Under the pieces are notes generated by a model. It had not been told where the DNA came from, did no database searches, and was given only the letters and a program-made list of their open reading frames with translations. Position numbers and translations under genes: made by a program. A DNA stretch of 39,889 nt, from contig AWOA01000006.1 of NCBI GenBank assembly GCA_000494225.1, positions 1 to 39,889 on the forward strand. Direction: 5' to 3'. The DNA comes from Candidatus Calescibacterium nevadense OTU 1 (lineage in GTDB: Bacteria > Calescibacteriota > Calescibacteriia > Calescibacteriales > Calescibacteriaceae). Shown here piece after piece: positions 1 to 6,329 of the stretch. Position 1 is the stretch's first letter, and each line of letters begins with the position of its first letter.

Positions 1-95
1 TTGATTTTCTCCTCCTTTACTTTTGATTTTTTTCTCCTTTATTTGAAGTATTCGCCTATCTATTATTATTTCTCTTATTTTTTGTTTTCCTTTTT
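1..95. repeat. Left arm of a perfect 95-bp inverted repeat
   Basis: Bases 1-95 are the exact reverse complement of 1241-1335: base i pairs with base 1336-i, and the match ends in A/T-rich low-complexity sequence at base 96. The arm includes a copy of the dapB ribosome-binding region facing left, out of the window. The repeat may continue beyond base 1, which cannot be seen here. Confidence 0.95.
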
Positions 96-115
96 GTTTT
101 TTTATTTTTTTTCAT

Positions 116-277
116 ATGAAAAAATGTAATCATTGCAAAAAAAAAGCCAAGATTTTGAACAACTTCTGGTCCCTCATCAGACAAGGCAAAGAAAAAAGAA
201 AGAAAGTTTTACAAAAAAATGAAAAAAAGAAAAAAATAATAAATAAGGAAAAAGCAAAAATAAAAATAAAAAAATAA
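116..277 (+). CDS. Possible small Lys-rich CxxC peptide
   Basis: An ATG-started frame of 53 codons ends in TAA just ahead of mtnP. It begins MKKCNHCKKK, with one CxxC pair that could be half of a zinc ribbon, and its second half is almost all Lys, Glu, Asn and Ile. There is no Shine-Dalgarno site, and the A-rich sequence makes a Lys-rich frame easy to obtain by chance. It lies in the loop of the inverted repeat. It could be a truncated end of a real gene if the repeat is a chimeric join. I would not annotate it firmly. Confidence 0.2.
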   Translation: MKKCNHCKKKAKILNNFWSLIRQGKEKRKKVLQKNEKKKKIINKEKAKIKIKK

Positions 278-339
278 TAAATATAAAAGAATAAAATAAA
301 ATCTCTATATTAAATAAAAACCAAAACAGAGGGAGAAAA

Positions 340-1191
340 ATGATAGGAATAATAGGGGGAACTGGTCTTTACAAAATAGAAGGATTGAAAGTAAAGGAAG
401 AGGTAGAAGTTGAAACTCCGTTTGGAAAGCCTTCCGACAAAATAGTCACAGGAGAACTTGAAGGTAAGAAAGTTGCTTTCCTTCCAAGACACGGTAGAAA
501 CCACACTATTCCTCCACACAAAATAAATTTCAGAGCAAATATATTTGCATTAAAAAAATTGGGAGTTCAGAGAATAATAAGTGTATCAGCAGTAGGTAGT
601 ATGAAGGAACATATAAGACCAGGGGACGCAGTAATTGTCTCACAGTTTTTAGATATGACAGTTTCAAGAGCGAGAACTTTTTTTGAAGACGGAATTGTAG
701 CACACGTTGGATTTGCAGAACCTGTGTGTCCAGAAATTTTTGAAGCTCTTTCAGAATCATCAAAAGAAGCAGGAGTAGTGACACACAAAGGTGGAACATA
801 TATATGCATAGAAGGACCGCAATTTTCATCAAAAGCGGCAAGTTTACTATGGAGAAAATTTGATGTTGATGTCATAGGAATGACTAACCTACCAGAGGCA
901 TATCTTGCAAGAGAAGCTGAAATATGCTATGGAACTTTGGCTTTTCCAACAGATTATGACTGTTGGTATGAAGGTGAGGAAGTGGTAACAGCTCAAATGG
1001 TTGTAGAGAATCTCAAAAAAAATATAGAGAAAGCCAAAAAGATCTTAAAAATTTTTCTGAGAAAAATAAAAGATGAGAGAAACTGTCCATGCAAGGATGC
1101 TCTCAAATTCGCAATCGTCACAGAAAAGGATAAAATCCCAGAGGAAACAAAGAAAAAACTTGAACCAATAATAGGAAAATACCTGAAATAA
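340..1191 (+). CDS. mtnP: S-methyl-5'-thioadenosine phosphorylase
   Basis: This cytosolic enzyme phosphorolyses methylthioadenosine, the by-product of polyamine synthesis, to adenine and methylthioribose-1-phosphate for purine and methionine salvage. At 283 residues it matches the usual family length. Visible family features are the glycine-rich start GIIGGTGLY, the phosphate-binding PRHGRNHTIPPHKINFRAN, the segment GPQFSSKAAS, the substrate-site GMTNLPEAYLAREAEI, and the base-recognising TDYDCW, where Asp favours adenine as in MTAP rather than guanine-specific PNP. A CPC motif near the C terminus resembles that of heat-stable MTA phosphorylases such as the Sulfolobus enzyme, where such cysteines form disulfides; that role here is inference. 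The ATG follows an AGGGAG at short spacing. It is a single gene, with dapB 146 bp downstream on the same strand. Confidence 0.93.
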   Translation: MIGIIGGTGLYKIEGLKVKEEVEVETPFGKPSDKIVTGELEGKKVAFLPRHGRNHTIPPHKINFRANIFALKKLGVQRIISVSAVGSMKEHIRPGDAVIVSQFLDMTVSRARTFFEDGIVAHVGFAEPVCPEIFEALSESSKEAGVVTHKGGTYICIEGPQFSSKAASLLWRKFDVDVIGMTNLPEAYLAREAEICYGTLAFPTDYDCWYEGEEVVTAQMVVENLKKNIEKAKKILKIFLRKIKDERNCPCKDALKFAIVTEKDKIPEETKKKLEPIIGKYLK

Positions 1192-1240
1192 AAACAAGAA
1201 AGAAAGAACAAAGGAAGAAAGAAAATAAAAAATAAAAAAT

Positions 1241-1335
1241 AAAAAGGAAAACAAAAAATAAGAGAAATAATAATAGATAGGCGAATACTTCAAATAAAGG
1301 AGAAAAAAATCAAAAGTAAAGGAGGAGAAAATCAA
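1241..1335. repeat. Right arm of the 95-bp inverted repeat (dapB leader)
   Basis: This arm is the immediate 5' leader of dapB, including its ribosome-binding site, and ends two bases before the dapB ATG. It is identical, inverted, to bases 1-95. The sequence is mostly A/T with a more complex core around 1276-1300 that contains AGATAGGCGAATACTTC, so identity over 95 bases is not a low-complexity accident. Confidence 0.95.
1321..1327 (+). promoter_or_regulatory. dapB Shine-Dalgarno site
   Basis: GGAGGAG lies 10 bases before the dapB ATG at 1338. It is one of the few strong ribosome-binding sites in the window, and it is duplicated in inverted orientation near base 10. Confidence 0.7.
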
Positions 1336-1337
1336 AC

Positions 1338-2126
1338 ATGAAGATTGCAATTTGTGGTATTTTGGGTAAGATGGGAAGGGAAATCGTGAATGTTGCCTAT
1401 GAGAAACAAGTGAAAATATGCGCAGGAATTGAGAGAAAAGAATTTGAAGGGAAAACCTCAAAAGAATTCTTCCCTTTTATTCCTTATGAGTTCCCAATAA
1501 TATCAAGCGAAGAAGCTCTAAAAAAAATTCATGAGAAAGAAAAAATAGATGTAATAATAGACTTTTCACATAGAGGAGTTATAATTCCGTATCTCAAATT
1601 TGTATATGAAAACAAAATGAACATAGGATTCGTTATAGGCACAACTGGTTTTTCAGATGAGGAAACGGATTTCATAAAAAAGTGTTCAGAAAGTGTTCCC
1701 ATTTTCTTTTCTTATAATATGAGCAGAGGGATAAATTTACTTTTAAAAAAGATACTACCTGAAATAAAAAAGAGTTTGCCAGATTTTGATGTAGAAATTG
1801 TTGAAATACATCATAAGATGAAAAAAGACGCTCCATCTGGTACGGCTTTAAAGCTCGCAGAAGTTCTTGGCGGACAAAAAGTTTTCGGGAGAAGTGGAGT
1901 AGTAGGTCCGAGAACCGAAAATGAACTCGGAATATTCGCAGTAAGAGGAGGAGATGTCATAGGAGACCACATGATATTTTTTTTAGGAGATGGAGAAAGA
2001 ATTGAGATAGTTCATAGGGCATCTTCAAGGCGAGTTTTTTCAGTCGGCGCAATCAAAGCCGCAGAAATAGTCTTTGAAAGAAAAGAAAAAGGACAAAAAG
2101 GTCTGATAACCTCGTTCTTTGAATAA
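1338..2126 (+). CDS. dapB: 4-hydroxy-tetrahydrodipicolinate reductase
   Basis: DapB reduces 4-hydroxy-tetrahydrodipicolinate with NAD(P)H in the diaminopimelate/lysine pathway, which feeds lysine and peptidoglycan. The 262-residue product has the N-terminal Rossmann motif GILGKMGRE, the VIGTTGF segment, and the diagnostic catalytic block EIHHKMKKDAPSGTA around residues 155-170, with the paired His and Lys of the family and the substrate-binding GTA. Length is normal and the frame is intact. It starts at the ATG after GGAGGAG. No other dap gene is adjacent, so lysine genes seem dispersed. Its leader is one arm of the 95-bp inverted repeat. Confidence 0.96.
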   Translation: MKIAICGILGKMGREIVNVAYEKQVKICAGIERKEFEGKTSKEFFPFIPYEFPIISSEEALKKIHEKEKIDVIIDFSHRGVIIPYLKFVYENKMNIGFVIGTTGFSDEETDFIKKCSESVPIFFSYNMSRGINLLLKKILPEIKKSLPDFDVEIVEIHHKMKKDAPSGTALKLAEVLGGQKVFGRSGVVGPRTENELGIFAVRGGDVIGDHMIFFLGDGERIEIVHRASSRRVFSVGAIKAAEIVFERKEKGQKGLITSFFE

Positions 2127-2426
2127 AATCAATTTTTGAGCGATTATAGTTAACTAGCTATTTTGAACAAAAATTTATAGCATTAGTATCTCTTTTAGTA
2201 TCTCTTATTCCATAATAAATAAGCTTTACAACACGAGGCAGGAAACTTAATCTGGTAAAGAACATCCATATAAGACCGGATTGAAAGATGGGATAAACAA
2301 GATATCAAGGCTTTACCTCTTATTATTTTTTCAAATTATTATCACTTCTTAAACTTTACCAAAATTAGAAGAGTTTAGGATAGAAAAACGAATAATATAT
2401 TTTGCTCATCCACCCTTCAAAAGCAA
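2127..2426. other. 300-bp gap with possible decayed coding fragment
   Basis: No intact gene, RNA or clear terminator is visible between dapB and the minus-strand lipoprotein gene. On the minus strand a 35-codon ATG frame (2265 to 2158) reads MFFTRLSFLPRVVKLIYYGI at its start and stays open upstream without another start. It reads like a piece of a membrane protein, but it is short and has no ribosome-binding site. TAGTATCTCTT occurs twice in tandem near 2186-2208. Confidence 0.35.
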
Positions 2427-4538
2427 TCAGAATCTAATTCCTAAAAGAAATTGAGAGAAGGCTATTATTGTACTTGCAACCGTCCAACCTGTTGCACTTG
2501 TTAAATTGTAAGTACCTTTACCTCCGAAACCGTAATCCCACCATGTCTGCTGTATAACCTCTGGTATGATTCCCGGAACAGAGCCGTTATTTTTATAATT
2601 TGTTGGAACAACTTCTGAAACAGCATAAATCATAATTTGAGAAAATTTTATAAGCTCATCTTGAAAATCAGGCTCAAATGACGAAAAATCCGAAACCAAA
2701 GAAGGAAAAAAGAAAAGATAAACATCTACATGAATATTTTCAACACTAACAGATGACAGACCTTGAGTTTTCAAACCTATCTTGGAAAAAAGTTGATTTG
2801 GATTGAATGGAACATTCCATAGATAGAACCACCATAAAGAAGCAAAGAGAGACCTTCTCGCACAGGTAAAGTATTTTTCTTCATTTACCTTTTTCCATAC
2901 AAGATAGCAAGAAATAAACGCCCACATTGCTGCTTCTTTGTCTTCGCTGTTAGCATCAATAGTTGATCCGTAGAACTCAAATTTTTCAGCAAGGTTTGAG
3001 ATAAAATCGGCAGATAAAATAGCTGATCGAAGAAATTCGGGATTTCCGGAAATCTCGTAAGCTTTGATAAACACAGGTACGGAAAAAAGTGTTCCGGCAG
3101 GAGAAGTATCAAATTCCTCGCCCGAAAACTTATAAGCTCTCGCAAAAGAGCCATCTTTCCTTTGAAGCTTCATCATATTTTCAGCTCCTTTTATGAAAGC
3201 ATCTTTTACCTTGAGCATGAAATCATAGTCTTGCGGGAAAATTTCGGTCTCATATAAATATGCAAGATAAAGGGCGAGCAAGGATTCAAAATTTCTCCTT
3301 GAAAAGAAAGCGTCTTTAAAAAAAACAGGTCTGAATTCACATTTAGAATTTGATATTGTGTCAAAGCAGTCTATGAAAAATCCGTTTTCCATACCGTGTT
3401 CCAACCAAGATAAAATAACTTTTTTTCCCCTGTCAATGAGCTCGCTATCTTTCAAATATTTCCCCAAAAGTATTGAATTAGATGCATTCATAAGAGCCAT
3501 ACCTGTAAAGCTTGCTTCAATCCAAGGCAAAAATACATCTCCCGTTTCCGTGCGAACGAAAGAGAAAAACCCTTTTATCTTCTCTCCATCATAAAAGTAT
3601 CTTCTGAAAAATGAAGATAAAACACTGAGCTGATAATCAAAATTCAAGTTTGGTAATTTCTCAGAAATAACCCCGTTTTTCTCATATAATTTATACACAA
3701 TTTTCCAAAGCGTCAAAACAGCATCAGCAAAGTTTTCCCCTTCAAGCTCAACGATGAAAAGGTCAAAAAATTTTTTAGATGAAAAATTGTAAAGAGCTTT
3801 TTTTGAAGGCAACTCGTAAAATGACTCAGTAGAAAGTTTTCTCCTATAAAATACAGGATACTCCTCAAAAGGGAAAGTAAAAATTATTTTTTGAGTATCG
3901 TAATCAAAGCCAATTCCAAAAATATCTGTATCAACGACAATTTCTCGTAAATCTGAATCTATTTGATTTTGATCTGTAAAATCGTATTGAGCAGGTAGTT
4001 TCAGGAGAGCCACCAATTTTTGCTTTTTCTCATCGTATGCAACCGATATAGGAACAGGTAATCTATCTTCCCTGAAAATCCATCTTTTTGACTTCAAAAG
4101 AGAATAAACTTTGTTTTGTGAAAAAATATTCCCTTTTATGAAAACTCCCGGAACAAAGAAAACTATAGAATCAGGAGAAAAACCAGTATCAAATTCAATC
4201 TTGATACGAGATTTCGTATTTTTTATAGGTTCAATATCTATTCTGGCATGATATAAATTCGCTTTCCCAACTTTCAAGCCTAAACCTTGAACATCTTTCT
4301 GTTCCAAATTTATTTTATATGAAAAATTAAATTGATTTCCACCTTCAAAAGATAAATTTATTTTTCTCAAGGTCTCAACTTGTTCCTCTAATCTTTTGCA
4401 TCCGGAAGAGAAAACAGAAAAAATCAAAACTAAAAAGAAAATTAAAACTGGTAATAAATATACGAGGGCAAAACTAAAAAGACTCGCGCTTATATTTCCC
4501 CTTTGTGCTCCGCATGCTCTCTTTGAACAATATCTCAT
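2427..4538 (-). CDS. Large lipoprotein with predicted alpha/alpha-barrel (glycosidase-like) domain
   Basis: The protein is about 703 residues from the ATG at 4538; a GTG 24 bases upstream (4562) is the alternative. Neither has a Shine-Dalgarno site. The N terminus is a hydrophobic signal ending in the lipobox FSSGC, so the mature protein should be lipid-anchored at Cys. Residues about 60-270 look like beta-rich domain material. The C-terminal 400 residues are helical hairpins with phrases typical of six-hairpin glycosidases, such as RKDGSFARAYKF, DTSPAGTLFSVPVF and SATGWTVASTIIAF. I infer a glycan-active or glycan-binding surface protein but can assign no family, and the catalytic acids are not identifiable by eye. 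It lies on the same strand as the barrel and GH5 genes, 440 bp away. Confidence is high for the gene and low for function. Confidence 0.7.
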   Translation of the reverse strand: MRYCSKRACGAQRGNISASLFSFALVYLLPVLIFFLVLIFSVFSSGCKRLEEQVETLRKINLSFEGGNQFNFSYKINLEQKDVQGLGLKVGKANLYHARIDIEPIKNTKSRIKIEFDTGFSPDSIVFFVPGVFIKGNIFSQNKVYSLLKSKRWIFREDRLPVPISVAYDEKKQKLVALLKLPAQYDFTDQNQIDSDLREIVVDTDIFGIGFDYDTQKIIFTFPFEEYPVFYRRKLSTESFYELPSKKALYNFSSKKFFDLFIVELEGENFADAVLTLWKIVYKLYEKNGVISEKLPNLNFDYQLSVLSSFFRRYFYDGEKIKGFFSFVRTETGDVFLPWIEASFTGMALMNASNSILLGKYLKDSELIDRGKKVILSWLEHGMENGFFIDCFDTISNSKCEFRPVFFKDAFFSRRNFESLLALYLAYLYETEIFPQDYDFMLKVKDAFIKGAENMMKLQRKDGSFARAYKFSGEEFDTSPAGTLFSVPVFIKAYEISGNPEFLRSAILSADFISNLAEKFEFYGSTIDANSEDKEAAMWAFISCYLVWKKVNEEKYFTCARRSLFASLWWFYLWNVPFNPNQLFSKIGLKTQGLSSVSVENIHVDVYLFFFPSLVSDFSSFEPDFQDELIKFSQIMIYAVSEVVPTNYKNNGSVPGIIPEVIQQTWWDYGFGGKGTYNLTSATGWTVASTIIAFSQFLLGIRF

Positions 4539-4979
4539 AAAAATAAAAAGTAAAAAAAACACTATAAGAAACTTCTATTTACGAAATTTGAAAACTCATG
4601 AAATTCAGATTATGCGATTAAGAAAAGTTTTCTTATTCTATTTGTGTAGGCATAGATTTTAAATTTATTTCAACATCAAACAAACCTGCCAAAAAAAACT
4701 AATGCTATCTTATCAGGCTCTATTAAAACCACACTGGCACAACGAACTATCCTGCTTTATTACACAAGTGTGATATCAAGTATCCAATTTAGCTCCCAAA
4801 ATTGAACAAAAATTATATTCATCTATACGAACATCACAATTATTATCCTTACCACCGCAAATCTCGATCACACCTATGATTATATTTAGTTCATTATTGT
4901 TGCGGGTTCCTACTTTGCCGATAAAAGCTCATCATCAGAAGTCTCCGCACAAGAAACCTGAGTTGTATCGTTAAAAATT
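4539..4979. other. Gap of about 440 bp containing gene debris
   Basis: No intact gene is present. The half next to the barrel gene holds a broken minus-strand coding-like stretch, listed separately. The half next to the lipoprotein gene is A/T-rich and shows no hairpin terminator or RNA gene that I recognise. It should contain the promoter of the lipoprotein gene, but no -35/-10 pair stands out. Confidence 0.4.
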
Positions 4980-4994
4980 TTAGAAAGAGAGTCG
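4776..4994 (-). pseudogene. Possible remnant of a small Cys-containing exported protein
   Basis: Directly behind the barrel gene, and overlapping its last codons in another frame, the minus strand reads SKIFNDTTQVSCAETSDDEL and then stops at 4910-4912. One base off, a second open stretch continues with a phrase ending VIEICGGKDNNCDVRIDEY and stops at 4776-4778. Joined by a single frameshift the two give about 70 residues with four cysteines and composition unlike random AT-rich sequence. No start codon is available. This could be a decayed gene, a sequencing indel in a real gene, or chance. Confidence 0.35.
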
Positions 4995-6314
4995 CAAAGA
5001 GAACTCGACTGAATATATAAATGGTCTTAAATTCTGCGAGGCTGGATTTATTTTATTCACAAAAGCTGCAGCCGCTCTGCCGGGAATAAAAAATATGTTA
5101 GCAAAATCAAATCTCAAATTATCTGCAATAGAATATCTGAAAACTCCATCTATTTCCAAACCAATAAAATTTGACTTCAAAGAATTCTCCCCAGAAAGAG
5201 TTAATCCAACGCCCCCTATTGGTATGAAACTAAGATCAGAAAATAACGGAAAATCTGCCCACACATCAAAGACGAAAAATCCAGGTCTCATAAGTTTGAA
5301 TTGTGAAAAGTTTTCACCCATATTGAGATCAAGGTTATCTGACTTGAATATTATTTCATCTTCTGTAAGAATTAAAGTTCTGCTCATAGATTTTCCTGAG
5401 TAAATAAAAGCAAAGTTTTGTCCTTCTCTATAAGTTGGATTATCAGGGCTCAATATCATAATATCTGAGCCAATTTTCGTTCTCCCTTTACTTACAATTG
5501 AAGCTTGTAGAGCTCCTGCAAGATGATTTTCATTCTTCAAATCAAAAGCTGACTTTGTAAACACTCCTGCCTGCCCCGCAAAACCGCCAATAAAAGAGAA
5601 ACCCTCTGCTTCATACCTATAACCAAGGACAAGAGTAGAAATGAATGTTAATTTTCTTATTACTGAGTTGTCAATCAGGTTGTAAATTCCACCAAAAAAT
5701 CCTTCACCGACAAATGGAATTCCGTCTTTTGGTGCAAATCCACCAGAAGCATAAGCAAATGAGAGAACAAATGTATCATTCGCAAAGTTGTTTGAGAAAA
5801 GCTCAATTCCTTCATAGGTTTGCTCTGGAACCTGTCCCAAAAATATCTGGAAATTCTTTGATTCAAACCTTGCTCCTCCTATCCAGTTCCTCAGAAATAT
5901 TTCAAGTGGGTCAGCAAAGTATTGGTATCCAACTTTAACTCTACTTTCTCCTATTTTTACATCGGAGTAAATCTGCCTTGCGAAAATGAAAAGTTGTCTC
6001 CCTGCTTCCGCATCAGGTCTTGCAAAAGTGAAATTTCTGCTCCACAAATTGAACCCCCACAAAGTTTCAATTGCAAATTTATTTTCCCCTATGAAGAAAG
6101 ATATTCGTGGTTCGGCATATGTACCGAGAACACCTGCGGTTTGTCCCCATGGCTCATAAAAAGCGGGAGATTTATCAAAATCACTATCTGTTTTGAAAAT
6201 AAAGAAGTTCTGAAAATACCCTGAAAAATCAACTTTTTTTTCATTTCCACCATCCTCAGCCCACACCTCTCCAAAAAACAAAAACACAAAAACAAAAAAT
6301 ACAACAAAAAACAT
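4980..6314 (-). CDS. Outer-membrane beta-barrel (porin/alginate-export-like)
   Basis: The 444-residue product has a clean Sec signal (MFFVVFFVFVFLFFGEVWA) with cleavage expected after VWA. The rest alternates hydrophobic and polar residues, is rich in aromatic and Gly residues, and ends in a C-terminal Phe (EFSLRLSF), the classic BamA-recognised signature of outer-membrane barrels. Phrases such as FRYSIADNLRFDFANIFFIP recall large substrate-specific porins of the alginate-export type, but that is an impression. It starts at the ATG six bases after the upstream GH5 gene, and its near-perfect Shine-Dalgarno site overlaps the GH5 stop codon. The two are therefore surely cotranscribed and may be translationally coupled. 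I infer that it passes a product or substrate of the GH5 enzyme across the outer membrane. Confidence 0.8.
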   Translation of the reverse strand: MFFVVFFVFVFLFFGEVWAEDGGNEKKVDFSGYFQNFFIFKTDSDFDKSPAFYEPWGQTAGVLGTYAEPRISFFIGENKFAIETLWGFNLWSRNFTFARPDAEAGRQLFIFARQIYSDVKIGESRVKVGYQYFADPLEIFLRNWIGGARFESKNFQIFLGQVPEQTYEGIELFSNNFANDTFVLSFAYASGGFAPKDGIPFVGEGFFGGIYNLIDNSVIRKLTFISTLVLGYRYEAEGFSFIGGFAGQAGVFTKSAFDLKNENHLAGALQASIVSKGRTKIGSDIMILSPDNPTYREGQNFAFIYSGKSMSRTLILTEDEIIFKSDNLDLNMGENFSQFKLMRPGFFVFDVWADFPLFSDLSFIPIGGVGLTLSGENSLKSNFIGLEIDGVFRYSIADNLRFDFANIFFIPGRAAAAFVNKINPASQNLRPFIYSVEFSLRLSF

Positions 6315-6319
6315 TTCCT

Positions 6320-6329
6320 ATCACCTCCC
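6320..6329 (-). promoter_or_regulatory. Near-consensus Shine-Dalgarno site of the barrel gene
   Basis: Read on the minus strand, GGGAGGTGAT lies five bases before the ATG at 6314 and contains the TGA stop of the GH5 gene. It is the strongest ribosome-binding site in the window, suggesting high expression of the barrel and coupling to the upstream gene. Confidence 0.85.

Noticed and set aside
530-875. Minus-strand frames of about 100 residues inside mtnP
   Set aside because: They are shadows of mtnP, which has complete family motifs; they show no start signal or recognisable domain.
1-1335. The inverted repeat as ends of an insertion sequence carrying mtnP
   Set aside because: The enclosed gene is a metabolic enzyme with no transposase, and the right arm is the functional leader of dapB, so a transposon is unlikely.
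1045-1461. A 138-residue minus-strand frame spanning mtnP and dapB
   Set aside because: Its hydrophobic Phe/Ser/Leu composition is what A-rich coding sequence gives when read on the opposite strand, and it crosses two well-supported genes.
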